Positions 12,501 through 27,500 of a DNA stretch of 64,000 nucleotides are shown here, piece by piece. Each line of letters begins with the position of its first letter. Positions within the stretch are counted from its first letter, which is position 1. Below the pieces are notes generated by a model that saw only the letters and a list, made by a program, of their open reading frames with translations, ran no database searches and had not been told where the DNA came from. Origin of the DNA: Mytilus trossulus. Taxonomy: Eukaryota; Mollusca; Bivalvia; Mytilida; Mytilidae. The position numbers were made by a program, and so were the translations under genes. Location of the stretch: positions 30,047,578-30,111,577 of the forward strand of contig NC_086378.1 in the NCBI RefSeq assembly GCF_036588685.1, given 5' to 3'.

Positions 12501-15500
12501 TTCAATTGTTCTCTGAACAATTGGTTTTTAATTTTTCTATGATTGTTTGTTACAGCATGTATCCTAGTGTTATCGGTTCTCAATAGTGTAACAATCTTTT
12601 GCTCCGTATGGCCAGTTCTTCAAATAAAAGTGAGCTGATTGTGTTAATTTAGTAGATACTTTTATTCATTTCCTATTATCCTCATGATTTTCTCTTCAAT
12701 GCACAAATCAAGAAAAATCAAAACATCTGTTGTTGTGCTCAATTTTGTCATTACATGCAATACCTATCAGTTCTAGATAGTTGTGAAAAGTCTAGTATGG
12801 TAAGCATGTTCAGACTACTCGAATGAATTTTATTTTTACAGGCCATTCGGTCTGGTAAGCATCCTAGCTTTACCAGACCGAATGAAATTTTACCAGACAA
12901 ATTATTTTTTGACACCTTATTGTATATTATCCGGAAAAAAACCCCAAACATATGACTTTGTTGTGCCCTACTCTTCCCCAACATGCACAGAAACAAAATG
13001 ATGTAACAAGAGGGTATATTGTTATGAAAGTTGTGCACAATTGCTTAAATGCATTTCAGTGAAGAGTAATGTCCCATTTTATTGGATTTTGACAATGATT
13101 GTGAATGAAACATAATTAAGAGTTTCATTATAAAATAGTATTTCCTGTTTCTTCTTTCTTTTTCATATATCTTTTGGTTTTCAATTCTAGTGTTTATATT
13201 TCATAGCTGAATATTGTGATCTGCTTGGATTTTTAATCATTTATTGTATTTAATCAGAATTATTCTGATCCGTTTCCAGAATCGGATCCGGTTTTAACCG
13301 TTTCATTGACATTTCCGGTTGTGCCAATGATGGCAGCCATTGTTGTTTTTGACAGTCGGATATGTTTTTACCTGGATTTACACATTTCTGGTTGGCAATT
13401 TTCGGCATAAAGCCAGCGGTTGAACAAAATAAACATCACTGTAATGAATAATAAAGATGGAAATGAATTTGAGATCGTTTGGCAATTTTGCTAGAATGTT
13501 AGAAAAAAATCCATGAAAAAAAAACACCAGACATTCGGACCATAATTGATTTTTTTTTTACCAGACCCATCCATTATTCAGCGGATTTGTCTGATGGTCC
13601 GACGCATTTCGTGTAGTCTGGATGTTTGATATCAATAGAAGATTTAAAATTGCGCAAATTGAAGAAAAGTATCTATTAACAACTAACATTTGTCTCTAGA
13701 AACAATTTGTCGGACAAAAATATGCATTGAATATTAATTTTAGATGATTTTAAATTATTGAACCAATTCTTATATGTTATAAGATGTTGTCATAACTGTT
13801 ATTAATATTTTTCTGTCACAGTAACAATATTTAAGGGCATCACACCACATCTTACAATTGTGTATTACATATGTAGACTTGACCTTCTCTCTGAGCAAAG
13901 TTTTGTTTACATTTGAAAATGTGCTATTTATGAACTGAGGGGATGAATTTGGGGTTGATTAGGGAATAAGGAAAAGGCGGCTAAAATCTGAAAATATTAT
14001 TTTTACTGTTGTGGAATGTCAGAAAACTTGAAATATTGAAATTAATGCTAACTTCTTGAAGAGAAATTTTATTCTGTCCTTGAAATACCAATAAATAGAA
14101 AAACATGTGCGATTTCGTGAACTGCTATCATTTTAACCAAGGGTCCGGAAACGGTCCTATTTGCCAGTCATGTCCTAAACTGAAACTATAATGTCCTAAA
14201 CTTTTAATTGGGATTTAGGTCAAATTTTATTTTTCAACAGTAATATTTTCGGTCATTTCGTTGAGATCGACCTTCAAAATCACCATTTTGAACATATTTT
14301 TGTTTTTGTTATCGACTTCCTGTAATTAAACTGCCACTCCAATAAAGTGTTAAAATCATGAGGGCCCTCCTAATAACTATATTAATTCCTCGGGGAGCTA
14401 TTGGCTAATGGTTGCTAATCTCTTTACCTGTGTTTTTAATTCACACCTAGCAATTAATCACAAGCTCCAAACTATTATTATAAAGAAATAAAAATTCCAT
14501 ACCAAATGGCTTCATTATTTAATTACTCAACAGGTCAGACAATTGTCAATTATGATTTACAATTAAATTAAAACTTGGTTTAATTTATGTAGAAATTTTT
14601 TTTTTTTTACTTCCAACACACGCGCTTTGTTTACTATGTAATACGCATGCTTGAAATTCTCTTCCACAGATTTAGAATTAATCGTAAATTTAAAATAATT
14701 TCATCCTAAATAAAGCTAGTGCAACTCTTTTAATTAATATTCTTACACTATTAAAGGTAAAATATTTAAAAGCCGATGATTTCCTGTGATTTGGATAAAC
14801 AAAACTAATCCTGGAAATGAGTCCGGAATTGTTCGTTTTAGTATTGTCGCAGTACATCCGGTTTGAATTTTGACTTCAGAATCGAAAGAAGCGTAAGCGA
14901 TAACTGAGAATATTATCGTTTTGAGTCATTAAAATCATTTAATTTTTAAACTGTTACCTTCCCTTAATTGCTCTTGATCGATTTTTGGAAAATGGTAGGA
15001 CAAATCATGAAGTAAATGCGATGCAACAGTGAAACAAGTTTGTTAATGCTTCAAACATGACGATCGAGTATGAGCATACTCATAATGAGTCTCATGCAGT
15101 AATGTGATTTTGACAATCACCTTTTGAAAAGGGGCATCAACTTTTAAGTTGTATGAAAATGACCGAAATTAGATGAAAAAAATTCTCGGGATCTTTGATT
15201 TTAACCATGCGCAATGCTATCGAAAAAACTGATTAATATTGAGAACAGATGACTACACAATATTTAAACAATTCCTCAATTTATTTTTGATTGATTGTTG
15301 CTTAATGTTCAGTGGCAAATATTTCATGCATGTTGAATTGTTCAGGACAAACCATTCGAATTAGGAAATTGCCTTTAATAATATTACTGACATACTTAAA
15401 CAGATTAAAAATTATGTTTATACATTTATTTTCTCTTTCAGTGGTTAAATACCTGTATCCATCCAATCAGGGGGAATAATCCTGCATTTCTGTCCTTGCT

Positions 15501-18500
15501 TCAGGTTAATGGCCATCCATAGTGGTACTTTGACAGGAAGTCCAGCATTAAATGGTCCTACATCTCCCTGTAAAATGTACATTTTAATCAGCATTGGTTA
15601 AAAGAAAAAAGCATGACCAAGAGTTTAAATGTCTTGCTTGCAAACTTTGTTAGGTTGTTTGCTCAGGCATTGCAATTAAGATTGACACCTTAATTCAATG
15701 GAGAGGTGGGGTAACAGTTTGTTTACTATATTAAAAAGAGTTGATTGGCAGTTGTATTCAACACCAGTCATCCCCCATTTCAAGTTTCAATTTGATGTTT
15801 CCACCATTGTATGTACACTAGCAACCCTCCACAACAAAAATAAAGTAGTCAATACAGACTAAGTCGCTAAGGACAGAAAACTTTACACCTCAGTTCTGAA
15901 TAAATAAGGATAAAGCTGCATCACTAAATCATCCTTCAATTTAAAGCAAAGTTGATAATTTGATAGAGATTGGAATTAACTCTATTTCAAAAGTCCATAG
16001 ATGTTAGTTATGTCTAGTTGCATTGACACACTGAGATGCTGGCCTTCAATTTAATGCCAGCATACAAAATGTGCCAAATAACCAAACAAATCAGAAAAGA
16101 ACTTCCTTTCCTAAACTTAGAATTCTACACAAAAAGAGCAACAAAATTAACAAAAAGATTTCATTAATGCAAGTTTTATCTACCCGTCATCCTTTATTTT
16201 CTCATATATGGAAGGTTTGCACAGTGACCCATAGATTCAGGCATATTAACTTTCATACTTCTAATTTGTTTTGACCCCCTTCAACATGTTGTCATTGTTG
16301 AAGTTTATGTTACTTGTACTGTTGTAGTCAACTTTTACTGTACATGGCTTTGAAATTTCAGAAAATATAAAGTAAGTCTCTTGGTCTGTAGAGATGACTT
16401 TGGCGTTAGAGTAATTTTATAAGCCTGGGCTGCTGGGCCTTTGGTTATGCGTGAGAATTGGTAAGGCCTAAATTAAAATATTGTTTGTTTGCTGTCAGCT
16501 GACCGACCCAAAAAAATCGCCGCGACCCAAATAATTTTATTGACGTTTTTGAAAACATTTTTTTTTATTCCGGAATTTTGCCTGTTGCGGTTTAGAATCG
16601 AGTGCTGATTTCCGGTGTCATATGGTATTTTGAACCCCCTAAAAATTGACCCCGGGGTCATTTTTCACATATGGTATTTTGAACCCCCCTGCGGTATATT
16701 GAACCCCCTGTTTTTAAGAAATAGTATTGCAGATAATCTAATTTACAATTTATTGGCTATTATTTTTTTTATTAGAGGTTATGAGTAGGGGGTTCAATAT
16801 ACCGCAGGGGGGTCAAAATACCATGGCTATATAAAATTTTGCAAAATATCTTTTCCAGTATGCCAAATACATATAAACTACTTATTGGAGTATTATAACT
16901 ATGTGAAGGAGTTAGAATAGCTTGGATTTTTGAAATTCAAGGTCTAAAGTAGGGGGTTCAATATACCGCAGGGGGGTCAAATTACCATGGCTAATTTAAA
17001 TTTTCAAAATATCTTTTCCAGCATGTTGAATACATACAAATTACAATTTGGAGTGTTATTACTATGTAAAGGAGTTAGAATAGCTTGAATTTTTGAAATT
17101 CAAGGTCTATGGTAGGGGGTTCAATATACCGCAGGGGGATCAAAATACCATGGCAAAGTAAAATTTTCAAAATATCTTTTCCAGCATGTTAAATACATAC
17201 AAACTACTTGTAGGAGTATTATAACTATGTTAAAGATTTTGAATAGCTAGACTTTTTGAAATTTAAGGTCTATAGTAGGGGGTTCAATATACCACAGGGG
17301 GGTCAAAATACCATGGAAATTATTTTTTTTCAAAACATTTTTTCTAGCATTTTAAATACTTACAAACTACTTATTGAAGTATTATAACTATGTTAAGGAG
17401 TTAGAATTGCAAGAATTTTCAAAATTTAAAGTCTATGGTAGGGGGTTCAATATACCGCAGGGGGGTCAAAATAACATGGCTAAGTAAAATGTTCAAAATA
17501 TCTTTTCCAGTATGTTAAATACATACAAACTACTTGTAGGAATATTATAACTATGTTAAGGAGTTTGAATAGCTAATATTTTTGAAATTTTAGGTTTATA
17601 GTAGGGGGTTCAATATACTGCAGGGGGGTCAATATACCATGGAAATTATTTTTTTTCATAACATTTTTTCCAGGATATTAAATGCATACAAACTACTTAT
17701 TGAAGTATTATTACTAAGTTAAGGAGTTAGAATAGCTAAAATTTTTGAATATTAAGGTCTATGGAAGGGGGTTCAATATACCGCAGGGGGGTCGAAATAC
17801 CATGGAAATTATTTTTTTTTCTAACATCTTTTCCAGCATTTTAAATACATACAAACTTCTTATTGGAGTATTATTACTATGTTAAGGAGTAAGACTTGCA
17901 GGAATTTTTGAAATTGAAGGTCTATGGTAGGGGGTTCAATATACCGCAGGGGGGGTCAAAATACCATGGCAAAGTAAAATTTTCAAAATATCTTTTCCAG
18001 TATGTTAAATACATACAAACTACTTGTAGGAGTATTATAACTATGTTAAGGATTTTGAATAGCTAGAATTTTTGAAATTTAAGGTCTATAGTAGGGGGTT
18101 CAATATACCGCAGGGGGGTCAAAATACCATGGCTAAGTAAAATTTTCAAAATATCTTTTCCAGTATGTTAAATACATACAAACTACTTGTAGGAATATTA
18201 TAACTATGTTAAGGAGTTTGAATAGCTAATATTTTTGAAATTTTAGGTTTATAGTAGGGGGTTCAATATACTGCAGGGGGGTCAATATACCATGGAAATT
18301 ATTTTTTTTCAAAACATTTTTTCCAGGATGTTAAATGCATACAAACTACTTATTGCAGTATTATTACTAAGTTAAGGAGTTAGAATAGCTAAAATTTTTG
18401 AATATTAAGGTCTATGGAAGGGGGTTCAATATACCGCAGGGGGGTCGAAATACCATGGAAATTATTTTTTTTTCTAACATCTTTCATTTTAAATACATAC

Positions 18501-21500
18501 AAACTTCTTATTGGAGTATTATTACTATGTTAAGGAGTAAGACTTGCAGGAATTTTTGAAATTGAAGGTCTATGGTAGGGGGTTCAATATACCGCAGGGG
18601 GGGTCAAAATACCATGGCAAAGTAAAATTTTCAAAATATCTTTTCCAGTATGTTAAATACATACAAACTACTTGTAGGAGTATTATAACTATGTTAAGGA
18701 TTTTGAATAGCTAGAATTTTTGAAATTTAAGGTCTATAGTAGGGGTTCAATATACCACAGGGGGGTCAAAATACCATGGAAATAATTTTTTTTCAAAACA
18801 TTTTTTCTAGCATTTTAAATACATACAAACTACTTCTTGAAGTATTATAACTATGTTAAGGAGTTTGAATTCCAAGAATTTTTGAAATTTAAAGTCTATG
18901 GTAGGGGGTTCAATATACAGCAGGGGGGTCAAAATACCATGGCTAAGTAAAATTTTCAAAATATCTTTTCCAGTATGTTAAATACATACAAACTACTTGT
19001 AAGAATATTATAACTATGTTAAGGAGTTTGAATAGCTAGAATTTTTGAAATTTAAGGTCTATAGTAGGGGGTTCAATATACCGCAGGGGGGTCAATATAC
19101 CATGGAAATTATTTTTTTTCAAAACATTTTTTCCAGGATGTTAAAAGCATACAAACTACTTATTGGAGTATTATTACTAAGTTAAGGAGTTAGAATAGCT
19201 AGAATTTTTGAATATTAAGGTCTATGGTAGGGGGTTCAATATACCGCAGGGGGGTGGGTCAAAATACCATGGAAATTTATTTTTTTTCAAAACATTTTTT
19301 CTACCATTTTAAATACATTCCAAACTACTTATTGAAGTAGTATAACTATGTTTAGGAGTTAGAATTGCAAGAATTTTTGAAATTTAAAGCCTATGGTAGG
19401 GGGTTCAATATACCGCAGGGGGGTCAAAATACCATGGCTTAGTAAAATTTTCAAAATATCTTTTCCAGTATGTTAAATACATACAAACTACTTGTAGGAA
19501 TATTATAACTATGTTTAGCAGTTTGAATAGCTAGAATTTTTGAAATTTAAGGTATATAGTAGGGGGTTCAATATACCGCAGGGGGGTCAATATACCATGG
19601 AAATTATTTTTTTTCAAAACATTTTTTCCAGGATGTTAAATGCATACAAACTACTTATTGGAGTATTATTACTAAGTTAAGGAGTTAGAATAGCTAGAAT
19701 TTTTGAATATTAAGGTCTATGGTAGGGGGTTCAATATACCGCGGGGGGGGGGGGGGGGGGGGCTTAAAATACCATGGAAATTTATTTTTTTTCAAAACAT
19801 TTTTTCCAGCATTTTAAATACATACAAACTACTTATTGAAGTATCATAACTATGTTAAGGAGTTAGAATTGCAAGAATTTTTGAAATTGAAAGTCTATGG
19901 TAGGGGGGTTCAATATACCGCAGGGGGGTCAAAATACCATGGCAAAGTAAAATTTTCAAAATATCTTTTCCAGTATGCTAAATACATACAAACTACTTTT
20001 AGGAGTATTATAACTATGTTAAGGAGTTTGAATAGCTAGAATTTTTAAAATTTAAGGTCTATAGTAGGGGTTCAATATACTGCAGGGGGGTCAAAATACC
20101 ATGGAAATTATTATTTTTCAAAACATTTTTTCCATAATGTTAAGTGCATACAAACTACTTATTGAAGTATTATAACTATGTAAAGGAGTTAGAATAGCTA
20201 GAATTTTTTTAATTTAAGGTCTATAGTAGGGGGTTCAATATACCGCAGGGGGTTCAATATACCGCAGGGGGGGTCAAAATACCATAGCAGAGTAAAATTT
20301 TCAAACTTTCTTTTCCAGCATGTTAAATACATACAAAGAACTTATTGGAATATTATAACTATGTTAAGGAGTTATATAAGCTAGAATTTTTGAAATTGAA
20401 GGTCTAGGGTAGGGGGTTCAATATACCGCAGGGGGTTCAATATACCGCAGGGTATTCAAAATACCATGGCTAAGTAAATTTTTAAAAATAACTTTTCCAT
20501 CATGTTAAATGCATACAAAGAACATATTGCAATATTATAACTATGTTAAGGAGTTAAAATAGCTAGAATTTTTGAAATTGAAGGTCTATAGTAGGGGTTC
20601 AATATACCACAGGGGGGTCAAAATACCATGGAAATAAAATTTTTTCAAAACATTTTTTCTAGCATTTTAAATACATACAAACTACTTCTTGAAGTATTAT
20701 AACTATGTTAAGGAGTTAGAATTCCAAGAATTTTTGAAATTTAAAGTCTATGGTAGGATTGTTCAATATACAGCAGGGGGGTCAAAATACCATGGCTAAG
20801 TAAAATTTTCAAAATATCTTTTCCAGTATGTTTTAAAAATACATACAAACTACTTGTAGGAATTTTATAACTATGTTAAGCAGTTTGAATAGCTAGAATT
20901 TTTGAAATTAAAGGTCTATAGTAGGGGGTTCAATATACTGCAGGGGGGTCAATATACCATGGAAATTATTTTTTTTCAAAACATTTTTTCCAGGATGTTA
21001 AAAATGCATACAAACTACTTATTGGAGTATTATTACTAAGTTAAGGAGTTAGAATAGCTAGAATTTTTGAATATTAAGGTCTATGGTAGGGGGTTCAATA
21101 TACCGCAGGGGGGGGGGGGGGGGGGGTCAAAATACCATGGAATTTATTTTTTTTTCAAAACATTTTTTCTAGCATTTTAAATACATTCCAAACTACTTAT
21201 TGAAGTATTATAACTATGTTAAGGAGTTAGAATTGCAAGAATTTTTGAAATTTAAAGCCTATGGTAGGGGGTTCAATATACCGCAGGGGGGGTCAAAATA
21301 CCATGGCTAAGTAAAATTTTCAAAATATCTTTTCCAGTATGTTAAATACATACAAACTACTTGTAGGAATTTTATAACTATGTTAAGCAGTTTGAATAGC
21401 TAGAATTTTTGAAATTTAAGGTCTATAGTAGGGGGTTCAATATACCGCAGGGGGGTCAATATACCATGGAAATTATTTTTTTTCAAAACATTTTTTCCAG

Positions 21501-24500
21501 GATGTTAAATGCATACAAACTACTTATTGGAGTATTATTACTAAGTTAAGGAGTTAGAATAGCTAGAATTTTTGAATATTAAGGTCTATGGTAGGGGGTT
21601 CAAAATACCATGGAAATTTTATTTTTTTCAAAACATTTTTTCTAGCATTTTAAATACATTCCAAACTACTTATTGAAGTATTATAACTATGTTAAGGAGT
21701 TAGAATTGCAAGAATTTTTGAAATTTAAAGCCTATGGTAGGGGGTTCAATATACCGCAGGGGGGTCAAAATACCATGGCTTAGTAAAATTTTCAAAATAT
21801 CTTTTCCAGTATGTTAAATACATACAAACTACTTGTAGGAATATTATAACCATGTTAAGGAGTTATATAAGCTAGAATTTTTGAAATTGAAGGTCTAGGG
21901 TAGGGGGTTCAATATACCGCAGGGGGTTCGAAATACCATGGCTGAGTAAATTTTTAAAAATAACTTTTCCATCATGTTAAATGCATACAAAGAACATATT
22001 GCAATATTATAACTATGTTAAGGAGTTATAATAGCTAGAATTTTTGAAATTGAAGGTCTATGGTAGGGGGTTCAATATGACCCCCCCCCCCCCCCCCTTG
22101 CGGTATATTGAACCCCCTACCATAGACCTTAATATTCAAAAATTCTAGCTATTCTAACTCCTTAACTAAGTAATAATACTCCAATAAGTAGTTTGTATGC
22201 ATTTAACATCCTGGAAAAAATATTTTGAAAAAAAATAATTTCCATGGTATTTTGACCCCCTGTGGTATATGGAACCCCCTACCATAGACCTTAAATTTCA
22301 AAAATTCTTGAAATTCTAACACCTTAATATAGTAATAATACTTCAATAAGTAGTTTGTATGCATTTAACATCCTGGAAAAAATATTTTGAAAAAAAATAA
22401 TTTCCATGGTATTTTGACCCCCCTGCGGTATATTGAACCCCTACTATAGACCTTAAATTTAGAATATTCTAGCTATTCTAACTCCTTAACATAGTAATAA
22501 TACTCCAACAAGTAGTTTATATGTATTTAAAATGCTGGAAAAGATATTAGGAAAAAAAATAATTTCCATGGTATTTTGACCCCCCTGCGGTATATTAATT
22601 GAACCCCCTACCATATACCTTAAATTTCCAAAATTCTTGCTATTCTGACTCCTTAACATAGTAATAATACTCCAATAAGTAGTTTATATGTATTTAAAAT
22701 GCTGGAAAAGATATTAGGAAAAAAAATAATTTCCATGGTATTTTGACCCCCCCTGCGGTATATTGAACCCCCTACCATAGACCTTAAATTTCAAAAATTC
22801 TAGCTATTCTAACTCCTTAACATAGTAATAATACTTCAATAAGTAGTATGTATGCATTTAACATCCTGGAAAAAATATTTTGAAGAAAAAAATATTTTCA
22901 TAGTATTTTGACCCCCCTGCAGTATATTGAACCGCCTTTTATAGGCCTTGATTTTCAAAAATTCAAGCTATTCTAACTCCTTAACATAGTAAAAATACTT
23001 CAATAAGTAGTTTGTATGCATTTAACATCCTGGAAAAAATATTTTGAAAAAAAATAATTTCCATGGTATTTTGACCCCCTGCGGTATATTGAACCCCCTA
23101 CAATTGACCTTAAATTTCAAAAATTCTTGCTATTCTAACACCTTAATATAGTTATAATACTTCAATAAGTAGTTTGTATGCATTTAACATCCTGGAAAAA
23201 ATATTTTGAAGAAAAGAATATTTTCATGGTATTTTGACCCCCCAGTGGTATATTGAACCCCCTACTATAGACCTTAAATTTCAAAAATTCTAGCTATTCT
23301 AACACCTTAATATAGTAATAATACTTCAATAAGTAGTTTGTATGCATTTAACATCCTGGAAAAAATATTTTGAAAAATATTAATTACCATGGTATTTTGA
23401 CCCCCCTGAGGTATATTGAACCCCCTACCATAGACCTTAATTTTTAAAAATTCTAGCTATTCTAACTCTTTAACATAGTAATAATACTTCAATAAGTAGT
23501 ATGTATGCATTTAACATCCTGGAAAAAATATTTTGAAGAAAAAAATATTTTCATGGTATTTTGACCCCCCTGCAGTATATTGAACCCCCTTCTATAGGCC
23601 TTGATTTTCAAAAATTCAAGCTATTCTAACTCCTTAACATAGTAAAAATACTTCAATAAGTAGTTTGTATGCATTTAACATCCTGGAAAAAATATTTTGA
23701 AAAAAAATAATTTCCATGGTATTTTGACCCCCTGCGGTATATTGAACCCCCTACCATTGACCTTAAATTTCAAAAATTCTTGCTATTCTAACACCTTAAT
23801 ATAGTTATAATACTTCAATAAGTAGTTTGTATGCATTTAACATCCTGGAAAAGATATTAGGAAAAAAAATAATTTCCATGGTATTTTGACCCCCCTGCGG
23901 TATATTGAACCCCCTACCATATACCTTAAATTTCAAAAATTCTTGCTATTCTGACTCCTTAACATAGTAATAATACTCCAATAAGTAGTTTATATGTATT
24001 TAAAATGCTGGAAAAGATATTAGGAAAAAAAATAATTTCCATGGTATTTTGACCCCCCTGCGGTATATTGAACCCCCTACCATAGACCTTAAATTTCAAA
24101 AATTCTAGCTATTCTAACTCCTTAACATAGTAATAATACTTCAATAAGTAGTATGTATGCATTTAACATCCTGGAAAAAATATTTTGAAGAAAAAAATAT
24201 TTTCATGGTTTTTTTACACCCCCTGCAGTATATTGAACCCCCTTCTATAGACCTTGATTTTCAAAAATTCAAGCTATTCTAACTCCTTAACATAGTAAAA
24301 ATACTTCAATAAGTAGTTTGTATGCATTTAACATGCTGGAAGATATTTTATAGAAAAAATATTTTTGTGGTATTTTGACCTCACCCCTCCCCCTTACCAT
24401 GGTATATTGAACCCCCTACTATAGACCTTGAATTTCAATCAAAGAGCTGATAGCTCTGAAGTGGAAGAAGGTGAATAAAAAGTAACTTGAATTACCATAA

Positions 24501-27500
24501 AAGCAGCCCCACTTACCCAGGCTGCTTTGTTCCATTATTGTTAAAATGTATTTTTTTCTTCAAACAAGAAAAGGTCTTAAGTACATGGATTTCCCGGTGT
24601 CTTCCTCGAATGCCAACATTTTATATGTTACTTATTCCTTGAATGCCAACAAAAATATTTCAATAGATGTTTATATAAGAACAATAGGTGTTTTTATAAC
24701 TGTTTAAATGATTTATAAGTATTTAAAAATGTAAAAATTAATTAAAATAAGAAAATAAAGTAGATTTTGGGGTTAAAATAATCAAGAATTCTAAAGAAAA
24801 AATAAAATAAAAATATTTTTATTACTTTTTACTTAAAAAATACATTTTGGGAATAGGAATGTTTATTAACATAAGACATTTTTTTTTTAAAGACATTCTA
24901 GTAAAATGCAATTGTTTTAAACTAAAAAGAGAATATAAGAGATTTATCTAAATCCATATCCAATAATATGGACTATTTTATAACAAAATATATTTTTCTA
25001 TATTAATGTTTTAATTGAACAATTAATAAAATTTTACACTTGTAATAGACTGTTAGATAAAAATTGCTTGTATGAAATATTGCACAATAGTCACATATGA
25101 ATTTATAGTGCCTTTTGTCAATCTGCTTATATTTACTTATTTTAAATGTATTGTTTTCTGTGTTCTCTGTCTGCAAACAAATAACATAATATAAAAAAAA
25201 AATCTTTTTATGCTATGAAAAAGTATGAGAATATCCAAAGGTTCGAGAAATTCCATCAAGTAAAATAGGAGGATATTACAGCACGTTACACACAAAACTA
25301 TAGAAATATTGAAAAAGCATCCAAGTCCAAAGACTTAAGATGCAACAATTTCAAAGTTTTTTTTTAGGAAAAAAAAGCAAACTGGTTCAAGCAGTTACAT
25401 AAAAAAATGAATTTTCACAATCTTTCCAAACATGAATGTGATTTAGCTACCTGGAATATACCTTTCTGTTTAATTAGTATGATTGTTTGGAAAAGCATCC
25501 ACTTCTGTTGTGATAACTTCTTGCACCTGTTCCTCGAATGCCAACATAATTTTACAGGTAAATTGTCGGTAGATCAAAGGATGTTGGCATTCAAGGAATA
25601 AACCGATTTCCCATCCGTACAATCTCTTTCTATGTTCAGTTGACTATGAAAAGTAGGTAAAATCTTTAATTTGGCAGTAAAATTAAGAAGATTTCTTAGC
25701 TTACACAATAAAATCTAATATAAACTAACTTTAACACATTTAAATTTAAATTTAAATTAATCTGACTACTAGACCTTTTATGAGTCTAGTTGCACATTTT
25801 GTATGTTACCTGTTAATAAATGGAAACAAATTTATCATATAAACTTCAATGTAATCCTTGAAAGGAGGTCTAGATTGCTAAAATAATTTATAAATTTTAA
25901 TTTTTTTATTTGTCCAAAATCATTCAAATTCATTTAATTAACATCATTTTATGATTATTTGATTAAAATATTAATCATTTATAGTCTTTTTACAATTTAC
26001 ATTTTTAAAAGCAAAATAACTGAAAACAGGCTAAAACAAAGGGAAGTAACGTATTTCAATATTCCCAATACACATCGTTTTGATAACACAACGGCAGTTA
26101 GCCGGAGGTAAACATCGTTGTTTACCAGTATGTTTGACACCCAAGCTGTCAAGTGAAGCCATATAATTATACATCTTCTTTGATGTTCAGGTAAAATTTA
26201 ACTCAGGTGTCAATTACACCCGTACAGTAGTAAGAAATGATTAAATATGGCGTCTGAAAATTTTCATTCATGAAATATTTCATACTCGGGAGTTTTTTCT
26301 CCTAAACGGGAGGACGGGAGGAGACCCCTGAAATGTATGTTACGAAGGGCATCTAATTCACATGACAAAGGAAAACCATGAATAAAGACAACACTTTATA
26401 TATCCTTTTTATTTAATTATATAAAAACAAAATCTTCTTGTCTGCAGGATTGCAAATTCGTAACTTCAAGGGCGAACTTGTAAACAGGGCGAGTTGTCCC
26501 GATACCAAATTCACGCATGCGTAATACAAATATCTACAGTTAAAACATCCTGTTACAAGTAAACAAATAACGTTCATGTGGATGAGATGAAATCTAATAA
26601 TTTACATAAATAAAAGGGTCATATTTACGATAGTGATTGTTTTACAATCATAATTTACAAATTAAATGATTCAGATGCCTAATCATGTGTAAAAATCGGT
26701 GTCAGGAATCTAAGTTGTTTTGAAATTGTAATATACGAAATGAATGCGGCATACAGAGACTCAATGACAAGGGTCGGCCCCTTAAGTCTTCAGAAGACTT
26801 GACGTCTTCTTCCACTAAAAACCCAAGCTATTCTAACTCCTTATTATAGTTTTAATACCCCAATTAGTAGTTTGTATGTATTTAACATGCTGGAAAAGAT
26901 ATTTTGAAAATTTTACTTAGCCATGTTATTGTACCATGGTATATTGAACCCCCTACTATACATCTAAAGACCTTTCATGTTAAAATATCTTGCTACTGTA
27001 ACTCCTTTAGATATTTATTATACTCCAATAAGTAGTATGTATTTATTTTATTAGCTTGAAAAGATGTTTTGAAAATTTTACTTTTTAGATTAACTGAGCC
27101 ATGGTAATTTGACCCCCTCCCCCTTTTTTACCATGGAGAATTAAAATTTAAAAGTCTACCATTCTATATAAATATTTTTAATTTCAAAGAATTAAAGTGT
27201 CCAAGCTACATTGTTTGGTTTTAATGCTTTAAGAAGTTTTTTGAATGAAATTTTGTTGGTTAAGACTTCAGAGCGATTATACCAAGCAAATATTTTTCTT
27301 TTAACCAATCATTGAAAATTGACCTCCCCTTTTTGTATTAATGATTTTTAATATTTGATTAGCTTTTATATAATGTTAAATGTTTTATTAATCATTTAGA
27401 ATGAAAAAAACAAGGGGGTTCAATTTACCATGGGGGTTCAATTTTCCATACAGGGGGGGTTCAATTTACCATGGGGGGGTTCAATTTACCATAGCGGTAT

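Noticed and set aside
19836..20039. Open frame of 67 codons in the satellite array
   Set aside because: It lies wholly inside tandem satellite units and is a by-product of the repeat phase.
16780..24430. CRISPR-like regular repeats
   Set aside because: The units are contiguous tandem repeats without unique spacers, and the sequence is animal nuclear DNA with spliced genes.
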